Of a stretch of 64,000 nucleotides of DNA, positions 42,581-54,334 are shown in pieces. The position numbers and the translations under genes were made by a program. The stretch's first letter is position 1. The number at the start of each line of letters is the position of its first letter. The notes beneath the pieces were generated by a model that was given only the letters and a program-made list of their open reading frames with translations, was not told where the DNA came from and did no database searches. The stretch is from Amoebophrya sp. A120 (taxonomy: Eukaryota; Sar; Dinophyceae; Syndiniales; Amoebophryaceae). The stretch lies in NCBI GenBank assembly GCA_905178155.1, contig CAJINV010000016.1, positions 977,591 through 1,041,590 on the forward strand, read 5' to 3'.

Positions 42581-45327
42581 GGGAATATTAAACTAGGATC
42601 GTCACAACTGCATCGGAGGGAAGATCTTCATCTGTAATTATCTCTATTTATTCGTTTCGCGAAAGCAAGAGGATAAAGTGAGATGGTGTGCATGATTATT
42701 TTCTCCGATGATCGTAGTTTTTATTCCTGTTCTGAAGACGCGTTTCACATTTTTGTAATTTCCAGATTTTGCTTGAGGTTTGGTTTGGGTTTTTCATTTT
42801 TTCAACCCGTAAAAAACGTTATTTTCAAAATAGAGTCACTGATTTCCTTATTGGGTCGCTTTCATCATGGTCGTTATAGTGAAGCAGACTGCAAAAAATT
42901 CTTCTGTAAATTTAAGTTTCTATGTTCAAAGTTGCAGCTGATCTTCTATAGTACGCGACCAGTTGTTTCTAGTTGTGCCGGTTTCTGTTTCGACGTAACA
43001 AAAAAGCTGTAGTTTGAAAATCACCATTTTTAGTCGCTTTGACATTATCTTTCGGGGATAAGAAAAGATAAAGGCTCATGTCTACTTCCCGTCTATTCTC
43101 TACGATCTCGTCCTAACTCCCGCAAGGTCACAGGCTCCACAGCTCGATAGCGTCACGCTCCTAGTCCCGCCACTTTGTAAGCGGTAAGCCCTTGTGCTGC
43201 GATTTATTTCTGCCTAACAATCCAGTAAATTGTTTTCGATAGGTACTAGTCCGAATCTATCAATCGCGTTTCTCAATGTCCCTTCGGGTTGAGGTTCATA
43301 TTGATACGGTTAAGACGAAAAATATTTATCGGACAGAGGCATGATAATGCTTTGTTGTTTTTTTTTTCTTATTCTTTCAGCAACAGACGACCATGCTGAT
43401 AGAAATTGCTACCATTTTTTTTCAAAATGCACACTACCTAGACCGATTTATTGCCTTTTCTGCCGAAACAGACTGTTTTTGAAATACATCCTCCTCGACG
43501 TGGTGAAGATGCTTTCTCCCAGGTTAGTTTTAAGGCCCTTGCCAGGTAAGTAGAAGTAGACAAAAGACTTCTACATCCCGCACCTGCACGACTGGGGCTA
43601 ACGCAATCATTTTTTTATCCAACGTCTCAGCTCCCTGTAATAGGTGTTCTTTTACGCGCTTTTTATCCGTCTCGTTCGACAGATAGACTCCTGCTACACA
43701 CTGTCTGGACGAGATGAAGACAAAAGAAGTGTCTGTTTGGACAGTTTCAAGATGCCCTTTCACTCTCAACACTTTTGCACCACGCAGCAAAGTGATAGGA
43801 CACACGACCCACGAAGCTACAAATCTGCTGCATAATTGTGCACATCACGACGACCGTTGCACGATCGAGGAGCTTCAGCTCCAAAATTGAAAAGTACACG
43901 ACTTACTTTACAAAATGCCTTTATGTAGCTTATTTATGATACCCCAGACCCAGTTCTAGTTGTTGAGTTGTAAAGATCATGAGAAGGATGTTGCTATCAC
44001 CTCCTGCAGCAACACTTGCAAAAACGAAAAGGAGGACTTGCTGGCTTGGAGGAGATAGCAACGTGCTACTGCCTGTGTAGTTCTTGGTTCCTCATGCTAG
44101 TGCATTGTCAGCGCTTGTTCTAGTCTTCTAGTGCTGTCAGTGCACTAGTAGGATTTAGTTAGGAAAATAATGGTAGCATGGTATTCCTGCAGTTCTTGGA
44201 CTTTGACTATTATCCTCAAAAAATAAAGTTACGAAAACTACAAATCCAGTCGCGTTTCGCTCGTACGTTGATTCTCTTGTAACAATATATTCTCTCTATT
44301 TTCCTGTAGAAGTAGCGGATGCACCAGAAACAAGACCACCGAAATTGGCTGCTCCTATCAGTATAATCCGTAGAAAATGTACAACATATCAATGCAGCAT
44401 TTGCATTGGACTTTAAATCAGCTTGAAAGTGACTTGTAAGACGTAGCAGTTGGACTACTTTTTATTTTTAGTCGCGAAATCCCGTAAAATCTCTCTTGTC
44501 CTCAGTCCGCAAAACGCAAAAGTATAGTACTACGAATCGAAATTTAATTGCAACAAATAGAAAGAGAATGAGCAGTTGTCTCTGCCCACGACGCCCGGTT
44601 GTCTATCGGGAGCTTGTTTTGTGTCATTGAGATGGTTCTTTCGTCACGCATGCATATTTATCGGGCGGCGGTGGCGGTACGACCCTGCAAACTAAGGCTC
44701 GTGATGTTTGCCGTACGTAAGATCCCCGGTGTTGCAGTCACATAACGACCGTGCTTCCAAGCAGGTGTTCCTGTTATTTTGTCTTCTTTCGTGTTGCAGA
44801 AGCAGAAACTCTGCACCGGCGAAAATTTCCAGAGTTTTGCCACTCGGGGCGCGAGCATAGTAGAAGTAGAGAAGTGGTCTAGTCTAACAAGGAGGACAGT
44901 TACATGCTATTGCTTGTCTCCTGTCTGAGACCACAAGGAGCCCCATGAGCGGGCGTGTGGCTAGAGGGAGCGAAGAACATGATGAGCAAGGTGATACGTG
45001 CATAAGTAAAAAAAATCAAGGTTGATTTTTACTTTTCACATATTGGATCATAGTTGTTAATTAAGATCTTGAGCAGTTGCATCTTCGACACCAGAACTAC
45101 GAACAAGATGTTGTGAACTCGTACTGCGGTGCCAGCATCTCTTTCTTCGGAACATGATTTTTTCCCCTCCTCCAAGGACGAGGAAGATGAGGCCCTGGTG
45201 CATGGCGCAACGAAGAACAAGTATGACAAACAAATTTTCGCCGCCGGCCTTAGCAACAAGAACAACCACCACCATCACGAACACCTGAACAAAAGATTCA
45301 ACGTCTTCGAGGTGAACCCTCTCTACT
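42581..45327. other. Long region with no firm gene; one coding-like exon at its end
   Basis: 42581-45100 is AT-rich with no domain-bearing ORF. The segment 45129-45371 has coding-like composition (Asp/Glu, Asn and a His run) but in a frame different from the ORF that starts at 45328. A hairpin (45317-45380) sits at the junction. This may be an upstream exon of the next gene. Confidence 0.35.
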
Positions 45328-45380
45328 ATGGGCGCGCGCCACTCGCGCGCGCCCCCGGGAGTAGTAGATGAGAGAGGCAT
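45315..45380. repeat. GC-rich inverted repeat (hairpin)
   Basis: CTCTCTACTA...GGGCGCGCGC is followed after a few bases by GCGCGCGCCC...TAGTAGATGAGAGAG, an imperfect stem. It lies exactly where the coding frame appears to change. Confidence 0.6.
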
Positions 45381-48300
45381 AGAAAATAATTGTCGTGATG
45401 GCAATTATGAGACTGGCACTGGTGTTGGTGACGACCAAGCACGAGGAAGAGTGCCCTTCAAAAATCCGAATAAACATTTCTCCCCGGCGTTCGGCGCCCC
45501 CGATGATGCGAGACGAAGTAGAGAATCTGGTGAGGCAAGACCAAGACAAGAACTCGCGTACGAAGACTACTCGCCGGTGCGAAAGTGCTGCACTCTCGGC
45601 GGAGGAGGTCGTGGGTATGGAGGGTTTGCTGCTCCTTCCGACACAACTGGTCGTCATGAAAGGAATGCAAGAGCCAGCCGCGTATGGGGCTCGGCGGGAA
45701 ATCAGGTTGTAGAAGAGCAAAAAAATCAGAAAAGCGCTCAGGCGCAAAATCTACTTCTGCAGCACACAAATGAACAAACTACATGGAACAATAAACGCAA
45801 GCGCAATGCAGCACCGCGCGGCCCGGCGTGCTACCCCGAGGAAAAAGGAAAACAAGGAGCACGACCAGAATGCAACAACTACAGCGACTGCGACCACACG
45901 AGCCAAAGCCAGGAGGAAGGAGATGGAGAAGCATCACTTGCTAGTTCTGAAGATCTTCACAACTACCATGACAAGATGGATTGTTCCGCTTCCGCACTGA
46001 AGGTGAGGGTCGGGAGGGAAAACCAAAACCGTAAGGTCAACGACGACAACGACGGCTGCTCTTCATCGGATAGTTCTTGTTTCTCCACCACTTCATCAAC
46101 AGGCAGTAGTGATGGTGGTTGTTTTTGTTCTTCTTCAGTTTCTTCCAACGGAGGCGCAACTCGTGGGGGATTTTCAACTACCAGTACCACTAGTAGTGCA
46201 AGAACATCAACAAGAGCTGCTTCAAATAATAAATCTTCGAAAATATTAAAGAGCGGCAAAATAAGTAGCAGCAGACCCACGAGCTCTTCCAACCTGTTAA
46301 AGTCATTTTCCACGGGTAAAAGAAGACTGCTGCACTTGAAAACGCCCGGACATCAACATCATCTGCACACGACTTCATCTGCGCACGCTTCTAGGAGTGA
46401 AACAAGCTCAACATCCTCTTGTACCACCAGCCCTAGAAAAAGAGCGAAGCAAAGCCGCGAAGAAGTCGGGGATGGGCGTCGTGCGGGGCGGCAAGATCAT
46501 GATCCTGGGGACGATGCAGAAACCAAACCGGCGCTCAAGAATGTCTCGAACCATGAGCAAGAACGCAGCGAACACGACTTTGGATCATCAGCATTATCGC
46601 GCAGAAAAAAATCGTCACAGCGCTCGCCTGGTAGGAATAGAGGAAAAGAACACCGTCTGAACAATCATAGATCAGAATTTATTCCTGATTGTGAGCGGAG
46701 GCCGGCGCAGGACGAGACACACAGCAACTACCTAGCACCTCAAGAGCTGCTGCAAAGGGATCGAGATCATCGACATGATCCCGACCAACCTGCACAGAAC
46801 CCGACGTTATTTCCGCCACAGCAAGTCCAGCCAGACCCTCGTGCTGGTACAGCTTTCAACACGGATTACATTGAGCTCAGAGTACACGACGTGAGAGCTC
46901 GGGCGTCCGGGAAGACCAAGCTGCACGACTCGGGGATGAATACCGACCCTTGTAGTAGTTCATCAGACCACAGTGCAAGTTCTACTGCGCCTGGGCTGCT
47001 GCAACCGTGGTGGGATCATCGGCCGCAAACTGGAAACAATAGGAACCTTTATTGCATCGTTCAAGTGGGATCCTACCCCGCGGTTGAAGCTTTCGCGACG
47101 GAGTGCGAGTATGTGCAGGTGTAGTTATGTACAATACTTTTCATGTTTATCTTTATATATTGGGCGGGTTGATGTCTTTTATTGTGTTTGTGTCACTACT
47201 TGTGTCAATAGCGCGCAGCAGAATTGAAAATAATTCTATTCCTGCATGTAGTTCGGACAAAAATCGCCGCAACGACATCAACCTCTCGCACGAGGACCTT
47301 CTCAAAAATTAGGTTGGGCAGCCTCTGTACCACCAACTCGACCGCAAGCTTGCCTGCAAAATCCGCGGCTCGGCGCCGAAGCGTGAGTACATCCGGAAAT
47401 TTGCGAAAAAGAAGAAATCGCGGCATTTATCCTGAGGAAAAACGTCCTCGTCCCCACACCAGAGTCAGGACGGGGATCTCGCAACACAGATCGAGAAGTT
47501 TTAGGAGTCACGCATGACAAGTTCCTCTCTGTATTGTAGTGCAGTTTAGCAAGTGCAGCCGCATCACAAAGCCATCTACTCATCCGGTTTATAGCATTAC
47601 AAAGTCCAAAACGCGATTGGGAATTCTTGTCATGGGGATGCGCATTACAAATCTTCCTTTCATTGAAAATCTGCATGACAACTATAGGGTGGGGACGTTT
47701 TTACTCAGGACAGCATTTGAAGTTGTCGGAGTTGTCGAAACCAAACGGGCACTACTTTGGCATCTATTGCCGCGTCTCCTGTTGGAAGAAATCGTATGCA
47801 TTGCAATAGCATCGTACAACTCGTATTGCCATCATGCATTACAAATCGAAATCTTAAGCAGGTAAATCAGCATTACAAATTCTCTTTGTCATGCTGAGGA
47901 AATTAATGCACTTAGTATACCACGAGTTCGAGTGCGATACTTTTGCACAGGATAAATCGCGGCTGAAAACCATGTTCAATCTTCCCGTGTCCGATAAATA
48001 CCTTGGCGAGCGAATTTTCCACATCCCCAGTGGCGCGCCGTTGGTCGGCCAGGAGTTTGCGCTGTACTGCGGGGACGCGGAGACGGTATTTTGTTGATGA
48101 TATTGCGATATGTTTATGATTATGTACGTAGTACTAGAAGTGCTGACTCGTCTTCTCGATTCTTCGTGGTGTGTATTTTCATCAATTTCAATTTGAAGTA
48201 AGAGTAAGTACAGTAGCTAGTCACGGCGCGCCGCGCTGAAGACAGACTGCAACTATCACTTATGCTACACGCGTAGCTTGCTGTGCTGCTCTTGATCTTC

Positions 48301-49065
48301 GGAGGAAAAAAGCAAAGTGAAAGTGTGTCCAAATTACTTTTCCAATTTTTCCAGGTCCTTCCCGAGCTGGTACAGGGGAGCATTCAAGGAGTGCACCAGA
48401 AGCGCAGGTCTTGCCGCTTGCCTTTTGCCTTCGGGCTGCGCAGGGGAGTTCTCGGCCGCCACAGCTGCAAGAACAACGCAGTCAATTTTTATAACAGCGA
48501 GCTGCATGATGATAATTCCTCGTCTACTTGCTCTACTGGTTCTGCCCCCGGCGCCGCTTCAGTAAAACAACCTTTGAAGAATGACTGCTCGAGCGTTCTT
48601 CCCGCGGATCATGTTGAAGGTGCTGGAGGTTCTACAGGGGCTACAGCTGTGACATCTTCGAACTATACGCCTCCAGTCAACATCAACGCCACATCTTCGA
48701 ATGGCACTTGGAAAACAAGCGGGAAGATGAATTTTCGGGCTCCTGGTCCGGTACTAGACCAGCAAATTCTCCGGCGGCAAGATAATGAGCTGACGATCCG
48801 GGTGTCTACGCACTACCACCGCTGCAAGAAAAAGCTGTATTGCAAAAACGCTAGTCGCTTTCTGTCTACAGTGCTGGAGGAAGACTTCTATTCGGCAAAT
48901 GGAGGAGGTGCTACTGGTACTCCAACTACTAGTCACCCTTATTTTCACGACCACCTTCCCGCTGCTCACAACACTGGCACCACGTCAATTTCTGGCACCG
49001 CTGCTACAATAACACCTTCGACCTCGACGTTGAGCAGTGGAAGCTGCAATTATGCTCGCATATGA
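45328..49065 (+). CDS. Ser/Thr/Arg-rich protein of unknown function
   Basis: A 597-codon open exon (45328-47118), then 47313-47427, 47718-47794, 47960-48085 and 48355-49065. The first exon is low-complexity Ser/Gln/Arg/His, with a better-ordered end (FNTDYIELRVHDVRARASG...NLYCIVQVGSY). The short exons encode VGQPLYHQLDRKLACKIRG, a KFAKKKKSRHLK basic patch, NGHYFGIYCRVSCWKKS and a stretch ending GQEFALYCGDAET. No family recognised. Introns 47119-47312 and 48086-48354 are GT-AG; two more junctions are introners. The last exon runs to a stop at 49063, but coding-like sequence resumes just after it in the same frame (to ~49145), so the 3' end is unsure. It could be the N-terminal part of the dioxygenase gene downstream. 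Confidence 0.5.
47119..47312 (+). other. Conventional GT-AG intron
   Basis: Donor CAG|GTGTAG, acceptor AAAAATTAG|GTT, phase 0. The acceptor doubles as the in-frame TAG that bounds the next exon. Confidence 0.7.
47428..47712. mobile_element. Introner, family A, terminal TA mutated to CA
   Basis: Left TATCCTGAGGAAAAACGTCC, right GGACGTTTTTACTCAGGACA. Perfect duplication GCATT (47423-47427, 47713-47717). Net removal of 290 bp restores the frame. Confidence 0.92.
47795..47954 (+). mobile_element. Introner, family B
   Basis: Left TATGCATTGCAATAGCATCG, right CGATACTTTTGCACAGGATA. Perfect duplication AATCG (47790-47794, 47955-47959). Confidence 0.93.
48086..48354 (+). other. Conventional GT-AG intron
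   Basis: Donor ACG|GTATTT, acceptor TTTTTCCAG|GTC with a strong pyrimidine tract, phase 0. Confidence 0.75.
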
Positions 49066-50202
49066 ACACACATAAATAATTGCAAAGAGGGCTCTACCTG
49101 GTTCAACGACACCCACTTGATGTGTATAATAGATCATTTTGTATAGCTATAGCAATAGCTGAGTCTTCCAGCACCGCACTGCACTGGCGCTGGAGTTGTA
49201 TTATTCAGCAGCAAACTTTTTGGCCCGGTCGTAGTGACACCGTTGTAACAAGTAGCCGCGAATTAGTTTTTTAAAAGCACAAATGCAACTGTAAGATATA
49301 AAAATCGTCATAGCGACCGAGAAAGAGAATTCAAATTCTACGCGGCCACCAGAAGCGAAGTGTACTTACGGCATGATAAAGTCACTTCGCTGCCACCAGA
49401 TATGTTGTAGAATATGTTGTGCTATAGCGTTGCCAGAACCGTAAAGTCTAAGTCTTACTTCTACTCCGACCGCCGTGGCAGAATCTAAAATGAAATCCGA
49501 CGGTGTTCTTTCCGAGACGTGGATGATCTCCACCTGTCGCGAATGAACGATTCCGAGACGTTGATGATCTCCTGTCGCGATTGAACGAACCAATTTTGAG
49601 TTTTCGATTGTCACAGGAGAAGACTCGCTGCATTTTTATTTTATGCGCTCCTGCAACATGATGCTCCAACTCCTACTTTCATCTCGAAGTAGATGGAGCC
49701 TCAGGCGGCCGCCCTGCTCTTTTGTGTTCGTTTTTGGCTAGTTTTTATCGTTTGAGCACGGAAATCGTGAAAATTATCTAGTAGAAAAAATGAACGACCT
49801 ACCGATGTTGCTGCACAAGCACAAGCTTGTACAGCGAATGCACGGAGGACACCTCCCTGCAAATTCTGGATGTTGTCGCTGCCTTCTGATGAGCGAAAGG
49901 GAACAAAGAGCAAGCAAATGGCAATGCTGCATTCAGAGATCTACTTCAGCAGCCCATTTTTAGAGTTTACTAGAATTTAATATAGAAGAACTTCATGTGG
50001 TCGCTCTGTCTCGCTGTTTATTTTGATGGTCTTCGTCTACTTGAGCTTCACACAGTGCTTCACTTTATTTTAGAGACATTGGAACAAAACCTCCGAAGTT
50101 GATAGCCCCTTCTTGCCATGATCATGTTGTAGCAGTAGCTGCTTCGATTCGTAAACAAGAACTTCCTTCCCTGTATACAACTTCAAAAAACCTTGTCACT
50201 AC
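49066..50202. other. Region between two gene models
   Basis: About 1.1 kb, AT-rich. Apart from the short in-frame continuation at 49066-49145, I see no coding signal. It may be a long intron if the flanking models are one gene. Confidence 0.35.
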
Positions 50203-51805
50203 ATGAAGCGGTCGCGGTGGGGCAACAAGAAGAACAAAAATCAGGAAGGTTGCAGCACCGCTGGCGGCCATCATGATGCTCGACCAGGCGACGGGCAGCA
50301 GGGCCACCAAGCGGGTACTAATGAAGATCCAACCCAAGAAGGTAGCACGCGTCAGAAGCTCGACGTTTCCGGGGTCGTGAGCTACCCTTTGTTGCACCTC
50401 ACGAACAACGATCAGGACATCCACAACACGGCAACATTAAATGGTACTAGAGCAGCTCCTGCTTACAACCCCACGACCCCGAATTACACCAATCAATGCG
50501 GGGATATTGCACTCCGTTCTTTCGTGAAGCTCAGCCTCACGACACACTTCAAAAAGGACTACTCGGCGGATCTGAAGCACTGCCTGATTGGAAACAGCAT
50601 CTATCTGCCCGCGTTCTTCCCCGATAGTGAGAATCTCGTCATGGACACGATTGTTGCCGAGGTCATTGCCAATACGGTAGAAGAGCAGAGTGCTTCTGGC
50701 GAGGAGCAAGAAGATGTTGGCAACGCGAACACGACAGCGCCAGCACAAGCACCACGACCGGATGGAGAAACTGAAACCGCTGACGGTAGTAGAAGTGCAA
50801 ACCATCTGAGCTCTCTTGAGGCAGGTCGTGCTGGGGGAAGGAAAATAAATGGGCACCAGAGGACGCAAAGAGCGCAGGGGCTGACCAACAGCGCTGCGGC
50901 TGAAGATTGGCAAAAACAGTCGTTTCTCCAGGACGCACCCGAGTTCAAGCAACAACTTCTAGGCGCGCGGGGAACGAATCATGGAAAAACCGTGAATCCG
51001 CAAGATGAACATCGGCAAATTGCTAAAAAGGCGTGGTCGAAACACCAAGTGATAGAAAACTGCCAGGACAAGTCGCCAACGTTCAACAAAATTATCGAAG
51101 TTTTGGAACGGTACTTTGATCTGGACATCCTGGCCACGCGGCTCAACTACTACGCGAACCAGGACCACTGGAAACCTTTCCACAAGGACAGCCACGCGTA
51201 CGGCTACACCCCCCTACCGGACCCGAAAACGGGCAAGCCGCAACGGATTAAAGAGGATTTTACCGTCGGCGTTTCGTTTGGTGCGGAGCGGTATCAAAAC
51301 TGCAACTATAAATCTGACAACTGGAAATCTGTGATGCTGATACTTGCATTGTAGTAGAGTGGCCGCTCGGATTAAGGCGTAACAGCATCAGAAGTTTTGT
51401 AAGGGTAGAAGAAGTTCAAATCTGACGGATTCCTTCGGAACTCGCATGACAAATTGCCTGTTCGCACGACAAATAGGAGCCTTCTAGCCAAAAATGCTCT
51501 TCATGCATCACTGATCTTTTCTTTGGTCCTTCGACTTTCGCATCACAGATCCAGACCCAGAGTTGTTTTGATTTGCAATGCATACACGAATGTTGGAGTT
51601 TCAGCACGACGAATGCCAGGAGTTCAAGTTTGGATTCCCGCAGCGCAACGGGGACCTGTTTGCCTTTACCGACGTAGTAAACAGCAAGTTCCAGCATGGC
51701 GTCCCCAAAGTGGCGAACGGCGAAAAGTGTGGGCCCCGGATTAGCATCATCGGCTGGGGGCGGCGGCGAAAGCTGACCGTCCGAAATGGGGGTGTGGCGG
51801 CCTGA
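50203..51805 (+). CDS. AlkB-like 2-oxoglutarate/Fe(II) dioxygenase
   Basis: Exons 50203-51291 and 51590-51805, about 434 residues. The catalytic jelly-roll is recognisable: LDILATRLNYYAN, then WKPFHKDSHAYG (H-x-D iron ligands), DFTVGVSFGAER, NGDLFAFTDVVNSKFQHGVP (distal His ligand) and GPRISIIGWGRR, whose first Arg should bind 2-oxoglutarate. Known chemistry: oxidative demethylation or hydroxylation using 2OG, O2 and Fe(II). The substrate (nucleic acid or protein) is not evident. The N-terminal ~130 residues are low-complexity and an acidic insert (50690-50800) interrupts the fold. The ATG is supported only by the frame, which is also open a little upstream. One introner-like element splits the fold between the two ligand motifs. 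Confidence 0.8.
51292..51584. mobile_element. Introner-like element with mixed B/F features
   Basis: The right end TTTGCAATGCATA is family B-like and an internal CCAGACCCAGA is family F-like. The left end TATCAAAACTGCAAC aligns only loosely. Flanks AGCGG / CACGA match at 2 of 5, so no duplication can be claimed. Its removal keeps the dioxygenase frame and domain intact. Confidence 0.55.
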
Positions 51806-52506
51806 CAAGCGTTTTTCTTGTTTTGTGATGGAAAAGTAGAGCAACATGGTCGTGTGCGTAAGTATGCTGTGGGCAATCTCTGCATGATGTAGTTGCGCGC
51901 TCGTCCTTCTGTGCTAGTACTAGTAGTCCTGCCCATGGACGAGAATCATACTTACATGGTGGAAGTAAAACTGACAAAGCAGTAGAACATCTGTGTGCCA
52001 CCTCGCCGCTAGCGATAGTATACTCCTGTTCATCGGAAAGAACACAAACAGCGAGGACTACCTCCCTCCCAGAGTAGACTGTGTGGCAGAACTGCCCAAG
52101 TGGTCCGAGACTCTGCGGCACCGCGGCCGCCTTTCGTGGCCGTGGTCTAGTGCAGGAGAGCGGACGGTCGTCGTGGTTTGCACTTGTTTTGACCAACAAG
52201 AGTTCTAGAATTTCTACAGTGTGTTCCGCATCTTCGCCTCTTTGAGTTTGGTGTAGGTTTTCACATTGGTATGGCAAGCACTAGTTGTAGTTGGGAGGAC
52301 GAACACGAAGAAGCACGACCAAAGTCGTCGTTGGGGAGAGCTGTTTGCGTTTTATGTTGAGAAATGCAGAGAGACATTCAATGTGTACAAGGTTGAGACC
52401 ATCGAACGAAATACTTTATCAGAAAGGTTTTCGTCGGGCAAAACAAGTTCCAGTATAGTACTTGAAAAACCTTATACAAGAACAGTCAAAGTCAAAGATT
52501 ATTACA
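51806..52506. other. Intergenic region
   Basis: About 0.7 kb with short ORFs only; nothing recognised. Confidence 0.4.
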
Positions 52507-53904
52507 ATGGCGTGCAAAACACACGACCCCGCAGGTGCGTTTGCGCCTGAAGTGAAGCAGGTCGTGACCACGACCGACAGCTGGCGTCGCGTCCCGCTCG
52601 GAGTAATCGACCACAATTCCGTCGTGTCGGCGCAAACTAAAACAGAGACAGCTCCGGACGAGGCAGTTCTTCATGTCGTGCAACCTGCTGCTCCTAAAAC
52701 TTTAACGACGTCGCCAGAACTTTTGTTGCACCCGAAGAAAACCTCCAATACGTCGAATACCAGCGAAAGGAGGACCAGCAAAATGAGCAGGAAAGAAGAT
52801 GTAGCTCCTGCGAGGACCTCCCGCCCTGCGATGAAAACAGGATCTTCCCAGGAACTCCGGCGAACGACCGTCGTTCCAAATTTTTCCGCTTCTGAGAATG
52901 AAGTGAAGCACCAAGGTCATCTACATCTTGTTCAAGATAACTCGGCCACCTCGTCGCTGAGGCAGCCCTTCTTGAAAAACAGCAGAAAGTCGGACGGTTT
53001 GAAAAACAAAGAAAATCTAAATCATGACATCCTCGTTGAACAAGACCAAGACGACCAGATCGAATGTGTGTTGAACAACAACAAAAACCGCTGGGCAGCA
53101 TCGACAACGAAAACGTCCCCCCGTGTGCAGCAACTCCTGGCGCACGAACAGAAGCTATCCACAGTGAATTTACAACGACCTCCGTGTTGGCACTGTAGTA
53201 TGGCGGAAGGATCATTATACAATGTTCCCTGACGAGGACAAGGGCGTTTCTTCAGCATGGCCACACGTATCAGGTGGGCAACATTTCTGTTAGATATGCA
53301 ATTTATTTGTACGTGCAGCTGCAGGTTTGCCATGCGGGGGTAATGAATTTGTCTTGCATAGAAGCACCGCAGAGCTTATGACTGGTCCAGGTACAGTCCG
53401 GTGCGCGTGCGGGGGAGGTCACCGGATCAACTTCGCGCAAGAATGACCACAAACTCGGAAAAGAGCGCGGTGGGACAAGAATTTGCTGTCAGAACTTCTA
53501 CACAGCAAAGACGACGAACAAGACCCGCCGGCGCGGCGGCAGGCGCAGGCGTCTGCAAGGAGACGGAAGAAGCCTTCGTGCCCTCTATCAAGAAGAAAGC
53601 GGTGACATCGTCCAGTCCGAAAAGCCCGGATCACGATGCGAGAGGAATTTTGGTAAAGACGGGGGCTGTTGCTACACCGTCCACATGTAGTAGGTCGACT
53701 TCCTTCTCGTCTTCCAGTAGCTCCTGTGCAAAGGAGAAGTTCAAGTTCTACTCGTCTTCGTACTTGTTCCCACCTGCTCCTCGTGCGGCTTTCTACTTTC
53801 CGAGCGACGAGGACGAGAAAATAGTGCGGAAGATGGGACGAGCAGAGGAACAAAGTGGCCAACCCGTCTCCTGGGCGGCAAGGTATACTTGCTTTCTCCT
53901 GTAG
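52507..53904 (+). CDS. Low-complexity Ser/Thr/Lys-rich protein, tentative
   Basis: An ATG at 52507 opens a 242-codon frame to 53232 with biased, coding-like composition. A second coding-like stretch (about 53410-53904) follows in the same frame after a 180-bp gap that contains introner-type interior words (TTTGCCATGCGG, AATTTGTCTTGCAT) but no clear termini. The second part may end at a donor-like AAG|GTATAC (53885) rather than at its stop, so the gene could run into the duplicated region. No domain recognised. Confidence 0.4.
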
Positions 53905-54334
53905 TGTATTCACAAAAATGCTGTTTCAAAATAAATTTCGTATCAAAATAAATACAGTGATCCAAATTTGTAATAGCTCTTTTGTGAACCGGACGTGCCC
54001 ACCGCACTGCCCGCAGTTTTGTTTATGCTTCGCGCTGAGCAATCTCGGGGTCCATCACATTAGAGGCCGGGCGGGCCATTGTGGCCGCGGCTTGGGCTTG
54101 CTCCGTCATGCCTCAACCTGCCTTCAAGGCGGGCCAAGCATGTCGTCTCCACGCCTGGGGCATGCAGTCAGTGGTCGACGTACGTTGCTAGTCGCAACTG
54201 CGTCGTGGGACGCCGGAACTGCAAGTAGCAGTACGGCGCCCCTGGCGGCCTCGTCCGGTTCCCAAACCGGGCGTGGGAAAAACGCCAAAGTGGGGGTACC
54301 TTAGTATCCCTGGAGCGGGCGGCCCGTAAACGGG
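53905..54334. other. Flank upstream of the duplicated segment
   Basis: Becomes GC-rich after 54000, like the segment that follows, but is absent before the second copy. No gene recognised. Confidence 0.35.

Noticed and set aside
44505-44565. Sequence CGCAAAAGTATAGTACTACG resembling half of a family B end
   Set aside because: Only one arm is present, with mismatches, and no partner or duplication was found. It may be a decayed solo end but is too weak to call.
53211-53430. Possible introner between two coding-like stretches, flanked by GGATCA at both ends
   Set aside because: It has introner-like interior words, but no matching inverted termini, and the repeated GGATCA would join exons in a less plausible frame.
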